The translations under genes were made by a program, and so were the position numbers. Positions 56,744 to 64,000 of a stretch of 64,000 nucleotides of DNA are shown one piece after another; the stretch's first letter is position 1, and each line of letters begins with the position of its first letter. Below the pieces are notes generated by a model. That model saw nothing but the letters and a program-made list of their open reading frames with translations. It was not told where the DNA came from and did not search any database. The stretch comes from Aquabacterium sp. CECT 9606 (lineage in GTDB: Bacteria; Pseudomonadota; Gammaproteobacteria; Burkholderiales; Burkholderiaceae_C), in the NCBI RefSeq assembly GCF_918741295.1, contig NZ_CAKKNB010000001.1, positions 682,001 through 746,000 of the forward strand. The letters are read 5' to 3'.

Positions 56744-57582
56744 ATCAAAATCTGGACTGGGTCAAGACAGGCCTGGGCGGTTTGGTCATCGCATCAACAG
56801 CTTTATTGCAAGGCTGCGCCACACGCCAGAATCCAGATCCACTGGAGTCGATGAACCGCAAAGTGTTTTCGTTCAACCAATCGCTGGACGACAACGTGCT
56901 CAAGCCCGTGGCCACGGGTTACAAGGCCGTGACGCCTCAACCCGTGCGCACGGCGATCAGCAATTTTGGTGGCAATTTCAAAGACCTTTGGTCGGCCCTC
57001 AACCTCTTTCTGCAAGGCCATCCCGGTGACGGGGCCACGCAGGTCATGCGGGTCAGTGTCAACACCACCCTCGGGCTGGCGGGTTTGATCGACATCGCCA
57101 CTCCCATGCGCCTGGAGCGCCAGAGTGAGGATTTCGGGCAAACGCTGGGCGTCTGGGGTGTCAAGCCTGGCGCCTACATCGTGTGGCCGTTTTTGGGTCC
57201 CTCCACCCTGCGCGATTCGGTGAGCATCCCGGGGGATCTGTATTTCAGCCCCCGTTTGGTGCTCAACGACGAGACCGCCAATGTCGTGTCCATTTTGCAG
57301 GTGATCAATGCCCGCGCTAGCGTGCTGGATGTCACCAATCTTCTGGGCGATGTGGCCCTGGACCCGTATTCTTTCGTGCGCGATGCCTACTTGCAGCGCC
57401 GGCAGAGCCAGGTTTACAACGGCGAGCCGCCCGAAGAGGACGAAGAAGACTATGACAGCGACCCCGCTGCCGCCCCCGTGGCCCCGCAATCCAAGGTCGA
57501 TGCTGAAAAAGATGGCCCCCACTGGTCTGCCATCACCGTGGCCGAGCTGCAAGGTCTACGCGCGGACGAGTTCGTGCGTTAA
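56740..57582 (+). CDS. mlaA: MlaA (VacJ) outer-membrane lipoprotein
   Basis: A 280-residue protein with lipobox LLQGC, so Cys26 would be lipidated. The VacJ core is complete: DPLESMNRKVFSFNQSLDDNVLKPVATGYKA, SEDFGQTLGVWGV and GPSTLRDSV. MlaA forms an outer-membrane channel that removes misplaced phospholipids and hands them to MlaC. The C-terminal region, DEEDYDSD and beyond, is acidic and variable. The start is the GTG at 56740, overlapping the mlaD stop. Confidence 0.95.
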   Translation: MNQNLDWVKTGLGGLVIASTALLQGCATRQNPDPLESMNRKVFSFNQSLDDNVLKPVATGYKAVTPQPVRTAISNFGGNFKDLWSALNLFLQGHPGDGATQVMRVSVNTTLGLAGLIDIATPMRLERQSEDFGQTLGVWGVKPGAYIVWPFLGPSTLRDSVSIPGDLYFSPRLVLNDETANVVSILQVINARASVLDVTNLLGDVALDPYSFVRDAYLQRRQSQVYNGEPPEEDEEDYDSDPAAAPVAPQSKVDAEKDGPHWSAITVAELQGLRADEFVR

Positions 57583-57588
57583 GACAGC

Positions 57589-58305
57589 ATGACCATCATC
57601 CTTAGGACGAAGATCTTGAACATTTCAAAGCTTTCCACCCGCACCGTGCTGCGTTCCGTGGCATTTGCCGTGGCTTTGGCCTCGGCTGGTCCCGCCGTGC
57701 TGGCGCAAACCGCGATGGCAGCGTCGACCGATTCAAGCGCTGCCATGGGTGCCCAGACGGCCGACCTGTTCGTCAAAGGCATCACCGCGGATCTGATCAA
57801 CACCGTGCGTGGCGACAAGGCCATCCAGTCGGGTGACCTGCGCAAGGCAATTGCGGTGATCGAAGCCAAGGTGCTGCCTTACGTCAACTTCCAGCGCATG
57901 ACGGCCTCTGCCGTGGGCCGCAACTGGCGCCAGGCCACGCCTGAGCAGCAAAAGCGCCTGCAAGACGAATTCCGCACCTTGCTGACCTACACCTACGCTG
58001 GTGCCGTGGCCCAGATCAAGGACCAGGTCGTGGAGTTCAAGCCGGTGCGTTCGCGCCCGGAAGACACCGAGGTGATCGTGCGTTCGCTGGTGCGCGGCAA
58101 GGGCGACCCCGTGCAGATCGACTACCGCGTCGAAAAAGCGGGCGATGGCTGGAAGATCTACGACGTGAATGTGCTGGGTGCGTGGTTGGTGGAAACCTAC
58201 CGCAGCAGCTTTGCCCAGGAAGTCACGGCCTCTGGCGTCGATGGCCTGATCGCCAAGCTGGCCGAGCGCAACAAGCAGTTGGCCGCCAAGAAGCCAGCGG
58301 GCTGA
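57589..58305 (+). CDS. mlaC: MlaC periplasmic phospholipid-binding protein
   Basis: A 238-residue protein with a cleavable signal peptide (cut near LAQTA, residue 41). The MlaC/Tol-Pal-associated fold has KVLPYVNFQRMTASAVGRNWRQATPEQQKRL, LVRGKGDPVQIDYRV and WKIYDVNVLGAWLVETYRSSF. It shuttles phospholipids between MlaA and MlaD. ATG 57589 lies six bases after the mlaA stop with no good Shine-Dalgarno. An internal ATG nearer the signal peptide is not excluded. Confidence 0.95.
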   Translation: MTIILRTKILNISKLSTRTVLRSVAFAVALASAGPAVLAQTAMAASTDSSAAMGAQTADLFVKGITADLINTVRGDKAIQSGDLRKAIAVIEAKVLPYVNFQRMTASAVGRNWRQATPEQQKRLQDEFRTLLTYTYAGAVAQIKDQVVEFKPVRSRPEDTEVIVRSLVRGKGDPVQIDYRVEKAGDGWKIYDVNVLGAWLVETYRSSFAQEVTASGVDGLIAKLAERNKQLAAKKPAG

Positions 58306-58310
58306 TTCCG

Positions 58311-58598
58311 ATGCTGATGTTGCCCGCTGTGCTGACCCATGCCCAGGTGGGTGCCACCTTGCGTTTGTTCCGGGAGACGCTGGACCGTGCGGCGGCCGCT
58401 GGCTCTGGCGAGGCGGCCATGCTGACCGTGGACGGCTCGACACTGGAGCAGTTCGATTCCAGCGCTTTGGCCGTGTTGCTGGAGTGCCAGCGCATGGCAC
58501 GGGCCAAGGGCCGGGCCTTTGCCGTGCAATCGCTGCCCAGAAAATTGCAGGAATTGGCGCGCCTTTACGGCGTCGATGGGCTGCTGCAATCGGTTTGA
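58311..58598 (+). CDS. mlaB: MlaB STAS-domain protein
   Basis: A 95-residue STAS domain protein with FDSSALAVLLECQRMARAKG containing the conserved Ser region and a beta strand before it. MlaB binds MlaF and stabilises the MlaFE complex. It is the last gene of the mla operon, starting six bases after mlaC, and is convergent with zwf with 19 bases between stops. No terminator is visible there. Confidence 0.88.
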   Translation: MLMLPAVLTHAQVGATLRLFRETLDRAAAAGSGEAAMLTVDGSTLEQFDSSALAVLLECQRMARAKGRAFAVQSLPRKLQELARLYGVDGLLQSV

Positions 58599-58617
58599 TC
58601 GCCGAGACGGCGCAGCC

Positions 58618-60075
58618 TCAGCACTCTTCCTCGGCCCAGGCAAATCCGTCGCGTGCCACCAAGGCGCTGGCGGCCGGTGGCCCCCAGGTGCCCGCCGCAT
58701 AGGGGCGAAGCCCATTGGGCTGGGCGCTCCAGGCCTCCAGGATGGGCTCGACCCAGCGCCAGGCCTGTTCCTGCTCGTCTGAGCGCACGAACAGGTTCAA
58801 GCGGCCCGCCAGCGCGTCCAGCAGCATGCGCTCGTAAGCGCCCACGCGGTTGGTCGGGAAGGCCTTGTCGAAATCCAGGTCCAGTGAAACGGGGGACAAG
58901 GCCTCGTGCTCGGCACCAGACGAGGTGCCTTTGGCCGCCAACAGCTGCAACTCCAGGCCGTCTTCGGGTTGCAGCTTGATCACCAGCTTGTTGGCCGCGT
59001 TGGGCCCCGGAAAAATAGGGTGCGGCGTGGCCTTGAAATTGACCACGATCTCCGCCTGACGCTGGGCCAAGCGCTTGCCGGTGCGCAGGTAAAAAGGCAC
59101 GCCCGCCCAACGCCAATTCTGGATCTCGCAACGCAGGGCCACGAAAGTTTCCGTGTGGCTGCCGGGCGGCACCTTGTTTTCTTCAATGTAGCCCACGGCG
59201 GCATGGCCCTCGACATTGCCAGCCCGGTACTGGCCCCGCACCACGTCGCGGGCCACGGAGATGGCATCAAATGGTTTGAGCGAACGCAGCACCTTGAGTT
59301 TCTCGTCGCGGATGGCGTCGGCGTTTGCGCTGGACGGCGGCTCCATCGCGATCATGGTCAGCAGTTGCAGGGCGTGGTTCTGGATCATGTCGCGCAAGGC
59401 GCCGGTGCGGTCGTAGAAATCGCCGCGCGTGCCCACGCCAATGCTCTCGGCCAGGGTGATCTGGATGTTGGCGATGCTTTCGCGCCGCCACAGAGGCTCG
59501 AACAGCACATTGCCAAAACGCAGGGCCATCAGGTTCTGCACCGAAGGCTTGCCCAGGTAATGGTCGATGCGCAGGGCCTGTTGTTCAGAGAACACCGAGC
59601 GCACCACGCGGTTGATTTCCTGGGCGCTGGCCAGGTCATGGCCCAAGGGCTTTTCAAGCACCACACGCACGCGGTCGTGGTTCAGGCCGCAGGCGCCCAA
59701 TTGCTCGCAGATCGAGGGGAAGAGGTGCGGGCTGGTGGCCAGGTAAATGACCACCGTGTCGGCATTGCGTGCGGCGAGCCATTCCTTGAGGCGCTGGTAG
59801 TCGGTGGGTTGCGACAGGTCCATGCGCAGGTAGTGGATCAGCTCGGAGAACCGCGCGAACTCCTCCTCGCTGGGCCGCTTGGCGCTCTCGGCCTCCTGCA
59901 GCCGATCCTTCAGCCAGGCTCGGTAGCCGGCGTCGTCGCGGTCATCGCGGGCCACGGCCAGGATGCGGCCATGGGCGGGCAGCTTGCCATGGCGCCAGGC
60001 CTGGAACAAAGCCGGCATGAGTTTGCGCCAGGTCAGATCGCCGGTGCCGCCAAAAAAAACGAGGTCAAAAGACAT
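58618..60075 (-). CDS. zwf: Glucose-6-phosphate 1-dehydrogenase
   Basis: A 485-residue protein. The dinucleotide-binding loop is GGTGDLTWRKLMPAL, the catalytic signature is RIDHYLGK with the active-site His and Lys region, and LRTGKRLA lies near the C-terminus. It oxidises glucose 6-phosphate to 6-phosphogluconolactone, feeding the Entner-Doudoroff or pentose phosphate route and making NADPH. It is divergent from tal-pgi. No HexR site was recognised in the 100-base gap. Confidence 0.96.
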   Translation of the reverse strand: MSFDLVFFGGTGDLTWRKLMPALFQAWRHGKLPAHGRILAVARDDRDDAGYRAWLKDRLQEAESAKRPSEEEFARFSELIHYLRMDLSQPTDYQRLKEWLAARNADTVVIYLATSPHLFPSICEQLGACGLNHDRVRVVLEKPLGHDLASAQEINRVVRSVFSEQQALRIDHYLGKPSVQNLMALRFGNVLFEPLWRRESIANIQITLAESIGVGTRGDFYDRTGALRDMIQNHALQLLTMIAMEPPSSANADAIRDEKLKVLRSLKPFDAISVARDVVRGQYRAGNVEGHAAVGYIEENKVPPGSHTETFVALRCEIQNWRWAGVPFYLRTGKRLAQRQAEIVVNFKATPHPIFPGPNAANKLVIKLQPEDGLELQLLAAKGTSSGAEHEALSPVSLDLDFDKAFPTNRVGAYERMLLDALAGRLNLFVRSDEQEQAWRWVEPILEAWSAQPNGLRPYAAGTWGPPAASALVARDGFAWAEEEC

Positions 60076-60175
60076 GGCTCAAGAGGGTGTAAAAAAGGTA
60101 TCGCAGCGGTTTGTCACGAAAAACCATTCAAAATCAAGCCCACGATAAAACAATTTGAGAGCAAGAGCTCACTTC

Positions 60176-61135
60176 ATGGCTTCCCAACTCGACCAGCTCA
60201 AGCAATTCACCACAGTCGTGGCCGACACCGGCGACTTCAAGCAGTTGTCACAGTTCACGCCGCAAGACGCCACGACCAACCCGTCGCTCATCCTGAAGGC
60301 GGTTCAAAAGGCCGACTATGCGCCCTTGCTGGCCGACACCGTGGCCGCCCACCGGGGCGAGGCGCTGGATGCCATCGTCGACCAGGTGCTGGTGCGTTTT
60401 GGCCTTGAGATCCTGAAGGTCGTGCCGGGCCGCGTCTCCACCGAGGTGGACGCGCGGCTGAGCTTTGACACCGAGGGCACGCTGGCCCGTGCACGCCGCA
60501 TCATCGGGCTGTACCAGGCCGCCGGCATTGACCGCGCTCGCGTGCTGATCAAGATCGCCTCCACCTGGGAGGGCGTCCAGGCCGCGCGTCAGCTGGAGCT
60601 GGAAGGCATCCACTGCAACCTGACCTTGCTGTTCTCGTTCTGCCAGGCCCAGGCGTGTGGTGACGCGGGCGTGCAACTGATTTCGCCGTTCGTGGGCCGC
60701 ATCTACGACTGGTACAAAAAGACTGCCGGCAGCGCCTGGGACGAGGCTGCCAATGCGGGCCTGAACGACCCCGGCGTGAAGTCGGTGACACGCATCCACG
60801 CTTATTACAAGCAGCAGGGCATCCGCACCGAGGTGATGGGCGCCAGCTTCCGCAACGTGGGCCAGATCCTGGCCCTGGCCGGTTGCGATCTGCTCACCAT
60901 CAGCCCTGAACTGCTGGCCCAGTTGCAGGCCACGGACGCGGGCGGCCAGCCGGTGCTCAGGCAGCTGGGTGGGGGCAACACGGGGGCCACTGAACCCGTG
61001 CCACCGCTGACCGAGGCCGCTTTCCGCTATGCCTTGAACGACGACGCCATGGGCGTCGAGAAGCTGGCTGAAGGCATCCGATCGTTCGCGGTGGATTCGG
61101 CCAAGCTCGACGCGCTCATCGAAGCGTTGCGCTGA
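60176..61135 (+). CDS. tal: Transaldolase
   Basis: A 319-residue protein of TalB type. It has [10 protein letters not shown], the Schiff-base lysine Lys126 in [12 protein letters not shown], and [12 protein letters not shown]. It transfers a dihydroxyacetone unit between sugar phosphates in the non-oxidative pentose phosphate pathway. The ATG at 60176 (MASQLDQLK) is preferred. Its TGA shares a base with the pgi ATG, so the two are translationally coupled and balance sugar-phosphate flow with zwf on the other strand. Confidence 0.96.
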   Translation: MASQLDQLKQFTTVVADTGDFKQLSQFTPQDATTNPSLILKAVQKADYAPLLADTVAAHRGEALDAIVDQVLVRFGLEILKVVPGRVSTEVDARLSFDTEGTLARARRIIGLYQAAGIDRARVLIKIASTWEGVQAARQLELEGIHCNLTLLFSFCQAQACGDAGVQLISPFVGRIYDWYKKTAGSAWDEAANAGLNDPGVKSVTRIHAYYKQQGIRTEVMGASFRNVGQILALAGCDLLTISPELLAQLQATDAGGQPVLRQLGGGNTGATEPVPPLTEAAFRYALNDDAMGVEKLAEGIRSFAVDSAKLDALIEALR

Positions 61136-62796
61136 TGGCTGGAGCGGTGGGCATGACTTTTCCGCGCTGTGATCAAACGGTGGCCTGGCAGGCCTTGAAG
61201 GGGCATTTCGAGGCGCATGGCCGCGGCCTGGATTTGCGCGACCTGTTCGCCCAGGACCCGCAGCGCGCCAGCCGTTTCGGTTTCGAGGCCGCCGGCGTCT
61301 TCGTGGACGCGTCGCGTGCCCATTGGGATGTGGCCACCACCCGCCATCTGCTGGACCTGGCCCGTGAATGCGGCATCGAGGCCCGGCGCGATGCGCTGCT
61401 GGCTGGCGAGCCCATCAACCAGACTGAAGGCCGTGAGGTGTTGCACACGGCCTTGCGCGCCCCCCGTGGCCAGGCCCCGCACAGCGATCTGGTGCACGAG
61501 ACCTTGGACCAGATGCTGGCGTATGTGGAGGGCATCCGCGCCACCGCAGGCGGGCCGGCTGGCGGTGACATCCACGACGTGGTCAACATCGGCATTGGCG
61601 GCTCGGATCTGGGGCCGCAAATGGTGGTCCCGGCCCTGGATCCCTTCGTGCACCCGGGCTTGAATTTCCATTTCGTCTCCAATGTGGATGGCCACGATCT
61701 GGCGGCGGTGCTGCGCCGCGTGCGGCCCGAGCACACGCTGTTCATCATCGCCTCCAAGACCTTCACCACCCAGGAAACCATGGCCAATGCGCAAGCCGCG
61801 CGCCAATGGTTTCTGGAGCAGGGCGGCCAGGACATCGCCCGGCATTTCGTGGCCACCACCACCAATGTGGAAGGCGCGGCCGCTTTTGGCGTGACCACGA
61901 CCTTTGGCTTCTGGGATTGGGTGGGCGGGCGATTCTCGATGTGGTCGTCGATCGGCCTGCCCATTGCGCTGGCCTTGGGCCGCGATCACTTCAAGGCCTT
62001 GCTGGCGGGTGCCCACGCCATGGACCTGCATTTCGCGCAGGCACCGCTTGAATCCAACCTGCCTGTGTGGCTGGGGCTGCTCGACGTCTGGTACCGCAAT
62101 TTCAAGGGCTACACCAGCCACGGCATCGCGCCTTACCACCATGGGCTGAGGCGTTTGCCCGCTTACCTTCAGCAGCTGCTGATGGAAAGCAACGGCAAGA
62201 GCGTGGACCAGGATGGCGAGCCTTTGCCATACGCCACCAGCGACGTGGTGTGGGGCGAGCCGGGCACCAACGGCCAGCACGCCTTCTTCCAGATGCTGCA
62301 CCAAGGCTCGGATGTCATCCCGCTGGAGTTCATCCTGGTCAGGCAAGCCACTCACCGCGATGAAAGCCAATGGTCGCCTGCGCTGCAGGCTTTGATGGCG
62401 CAACAGCACCAGGTCTTGCTGAGCAATGGGCTGGCCCAAGCGCAGGCCTTGATGTGGGGCAAGACCCAGCAGGAGGCCGTGCAGGAAACCGTGCCCACGG
62501 CGGCCTCCAGCGGCTTGGCGGTTGATGTGCTGGCGCGGCACCGCACGTTCGCTGGCAACCGCCCCAGCCTGACCTTGGTGCTGGACCAGCTCACGCCCGA
62601 ATCCCTGGGCGCCCTGGTGGCGCTTTACGAGCACCGTACTTTTGTGAGCGGTGCCTTGTGGGGCATCAACTCTTTCGACCAATGGGGCGTGGAGCTGGGC
62701 AAGGCGCTGAGCAAGGACCTGCTCCCCCGCTTGGCCACAGGCGATGTCTCTGGCCTGGATGCCGCCACGGCGGCCCTCATCGGGCGCCTTCGATGA
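61135..62796 (+). CDS. pgi: Glucose-6-phosphate isomerase
   Basis: A 553-residue protein. It has IGIGGSDLGPQMV, VSNVDGHDL, TTFGFWDWVGGRFSMWSSIGL, the active-site LLMESNGKSV and GTNGQHAFFQMLHQG, and a C-terminal GVELGK signature. It interconverts glucose 6-phosphate and fructose 6-phosphate. The ATG at 61135 overlaps the tal stop (TGATG). Its stop overlaps the ATG of the next gene in ATGA. Confidence 0.97.
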   Translation: MAGAVGMTFPRCDQTVAWQALKGHFEAHGRGLDLRDLFAQDPQRASRFGFEAAGVFVDASRAHWDVATTRHLLDLARECGIEARRDALLAGEPINQTEGREVLHTALRAPRGQAPHSDLVHETLDQMLAYVEGIRATAGGPAGGDIHDVVNIGIGGSDLGPQMVVPALDPFVHPGLNFHFVSNVDGHDLAAVLRRVRPEHTLFIIASKTFTTQETMANAQAARQWFLEQGGQDIARHFVATTTNVEGAAAFGVTTTFGFWDWVGGRFSMWSSIGLPIALALGRDHFKALLAGAHAMDLHFAQAPLESNLPVWLGLLDVWYRNFKGYTSHGIAPYHHGLRRLPAYLQQLLMESNGKSVDQDGEPLPYATSDVVWGEPGTNGQHAFFQMLHQGSDVIPLEFILVRQATHRDESQWSPALQALMAQQHQVLLSNGLAQAQALMWGKTQQEAVQETVPTAASSGLAVDVLARHRTFAGNRPSLTLVLDQLTPESLGALVALYEHRTFVSGALWGINSFDQWGVELGKALSKDLLPRLATGDVSGLDAATAALIGRLR

Positions 62797-63452
62797 AGGA
62801 CTTGCCGTGCGAGGCGGTGGTGTTCGACTTGGGCGGCGTGGTCTTCAACTGGAGCCCGCCTGATCTGATCTTGTCGCTGTGGCCGCACCTGGCCACCACA
62901 CGCGACCAGGCGCAGGCCTTGGCCCTGAGCATCTTCCAGTCTTTCACGCCCGGCAGCGACTGGACCGAGTTTGACCGGGGCCGTTTGCAGCGGCCCGAGA
63001 TTGACCACAGATTGGCCCAGCGCACCGGGCTGGCTTACCCAGACCTGCACCATTTGCTGGATGCCATTCCTGTTCACCTGGCGCCCATCGCCGCCACGGT
63101 GAGTTGGATTGAACGCCTGGCCGTGGCTGGCACGCGACTGCATTACCTGTCGAACATGCCCAGCCCCTATGCCGACTACCTGTTGCGCGAACATGCTGTC
63201 ATGCAGCACTTTCGCGATGGCGTGTTTTCATGCGAGGTGGGGCAGATCAAGCCCGAGGCGGCCATCTTCGCCACTGCGGCGGAGCAGTTTGGGCTGGCGC
63301 CCAGCCGCTGTGTGTTCATCGATGACCACGCGGGCAATGTGGCCGCCGCCCAGCAACTGGGATGGAAAACGGTTCAGTTCGTGGATGCGGGCCAATGCGA
63401 GCGCGAGTTGATCAAGCTGGGCGCCTTGCCCAGCCCCGATCAAGCGCCTTGA
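62793..63452 (+). CDS. HAD-superfamily hydrolase
   Basis: A 219-residue HAD phosphatase. Motif I is VFDLGGVVFNW (Asp nucleophile, though the usual second Asp at +2 is Gly as in haloacid-dehalogenase-like YihX types), motif II is HYLSNM, the motif III Lys is in GQIKPEAAIF and motif IV is VFIDDHAGNV. It resembles the YihX/HAD-IA group, some of which dephosphorylate alpha-glucose 1-phosphate. Given its ATGA overlap with pgi, a sugar-phosphate substrate is a reasonable guess. It converges with rpoH, with four bases between stops. Confidence 0.85.
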   Translation: MKDLPCEAVVFDLGGVVFNWSPPDLILSLWPHLATTRDQAQALALSIFQSFTPGSDWTEFDRGRLQRPEIDHRLAQRTGLAYPDLHHLLDAIPVHLAPIAATVSWIERLAVAGTRLHYLSNMPSPYADYLLREHAVMQHFRDGVFSCEVGQIKPEAAIFATAAEQFGLAPSRCVFIDDHAGNVAAAQQLGWKTVQFVDAGQCERELIKLGALPSPDQAP

Positions 63453-63456
63453 AGCT

Positions 63457-64000
63457 TCAAGCTGTTTCGGTTTCGCTCAAAGCTTTGCGCATTTTTTTCA
63501 TCGCGGCCACTTCGATTTGACGAATGCGCTCGGCGCTGACGCCGTAGTTGGCGGCCAAATCATGCAGCGTCATGCCGCCCGAGCCATTGTCATTCACTTT
63601 CAGCCAGCGTTCTTCAACGATGCGGCGGCTGCGGTCGTCCAGCTGGTTCAGGGCGTGCGTGATGCCGTCGCTGGCCAGCCAGTCGCGGTGATGGGCCTCA
63701 ATGACGCGAGTGGGCTCATGCGCATCGTCCGACAAATAAGCCATGGGGGCGGCAGGGCCCTCATGGTCGTCGTCGGCCGGGGCTTCGAGCGCCACATCGC
63801 CACCCGACATGCGGGTTTCCATTTCGATGACGTCTTCGGGGCGCACATCCAGTTCGTGCGCCACGCGCTGGATTTCTGATTCGCTGAAACCCATGCGGCC
63901 CACGTGGGCATCATCGGCATCGCCCTTGTACTGGTGCTTGAGCGAGCGCAGGTTGAAGAACAGCTTGCGCTGGGCCTTGGTCGTGGCGACCTTGACCATG
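63457..64000 (-). CDS. rpoH: RNA polymerase sigma factor RpoH (sigma-32), C-terminal part (partial)
   Basis: The frame is open at the window edge; the Met codon at 63997-63999 is internal, since MVKVATTKAQRKLFFNLR is the conserved RpoH box region following region 2. Region 4 with the helix-turn-helix (TLHDLAANYGVSAERIRQIEVAAMKKMRKAL) is complete. Sigma-32 directs RNA polymerase to heat-shock promoters and is controlled by DnaK and FtsH. About 180 residues of about 300 are present. Confidence 0.95.
   Translation of the reverse strand, partial: MVKVATTKAQRKLFFNLRSLKHQYKGDADDAHVGRMGFSESEIQRVAHELDVRPEDVIEMETRMSGGDVALEAPADDDHEGPAAPMAYLSDDAHEPTRVIEAHHRDWLASDGITHALNQLDDRSRRIVEERWLKVNDNGSGGMTLHDLAANYGVSAERIRQIEVAAMKKMRKALSETETA

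Noticed and set aside
60076..60175. HexR operator and promoters in the zwf-tal gap
   Set aside because: No TGTARTNNNATTACA-type palindrome and no well-spaced -35/-10 pair could be recognised on either strand.
61135..64000. Operon linking pgi-HAD with rpoH
   Set aside because: rpoH is on the opposite strand and convergent; only four bases separate the stops.

Overview
The window is a GC-rich chromosomal segment of a flagellated betaproteobacterium of the order Burkholderiales, with Comamonadaceae/Aquabacterium-like gene content. The assignment rests on several features. flhDC sits beside motAB-cheYZ. The minor-pilin operon has the order fimT-pilV-pilW-pilX-pilY1-pilE. The phospholipid-transport operon has the order mlaFED-mlaA-mlaC-mlaB. 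There is a RibB fused to a degenerate RibA domain, and an AlgZ/AlgR-type pair next to argH. No tRNA, rRNA, CRISPR array or prophage was seen. Nearly all of the window is ordinary core chromosome. The accessory or unusual parts are about 23.4-23.9 kb, 36.4-41.3 kb and 44.8-45.9 kb.

Layout. 1-7.9 kb: 3' end of pdxH, msrA, glutaryl-CoA dehydrogenase, a YdcF-like protein, ubiD, a lytic transglycosylase, glyA behind a ZTP/ZMP (pfl) riboswitch, and nrdR. 7.9-14.7 kb (minus strand): a type IV pilus minor-pilin operon in which most junctions are ATGA start/stop overlaps. 14.8-18.9 kb: riboflavin operon ribD-ribE-ribBX-ribH followed by nusB. 18.9-21 kb: a membrane Ser/Thr kinase with a PEGA tail and a TssQ-like lipoprotein. 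21-26 kb: ppx, a ZIP metal transporter, two tandem long inverted-repeat elements with no gene, an EamA transporter and a Rieske oxygenase. 26.2-29.4 kb: xseB-ispA-dxs isoprenoid operon. 29.3-33.3 kb: bacteriohemerythrin, argH and a LytS/AlgZ-LytR/AlgR two-component pair.

33.3-41.1 kb is the flagellar control region. flhD-flhC, motA-motB and cheY-cheZ lie in that order on the minus strand. A second, almost identical flhD-flhC copy follows a divergent tetR/cytochrome P450 pair. The two copies are about 982 bp each and differ at nine positions that I could find. All nine are silent, and the copies have different upstream sequences and different terminators. 41.2-44.8 kb holds a ferredoxin-reductase plus two fatty-acid desaturases behind a DesT/FabR-like palindrome. 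44.97-45.8 kb is a REP-associated (RAYT/Y1) transposase element bounded by 11-bp inverted repeats and abutting the gltB promoter. 45.9-52.2 kb is gltBD. 52.3-54.4 kb is a TonB-dependent receptor. 54.6-58.6 kb is the complete mla operon, whose start codon abuts a terminator-like hairpin. 58.6-63.5 kb holds zwf diverging from tal-pgi-HAD. The window ends inside rpoH.

The genes together cover envelope lipid homeostasis (mla, desaturases), central carbon and nitrogen metabolism (zwf/tal/pgi, gltBD), cofactor synthesis (riboflavin, DXP isoprenoids, ubiquinone, PLP, one-carbon) and surface motility (type IV pili, flagella, chemotaxis). The most unusual observations are the silent-only flhDC duplication around a tetR-P450 cassette, the small SD-preceded reading frame between P450 and the second flhC, the tandem long palindromes, and the hairpin fused to the mlaF start.
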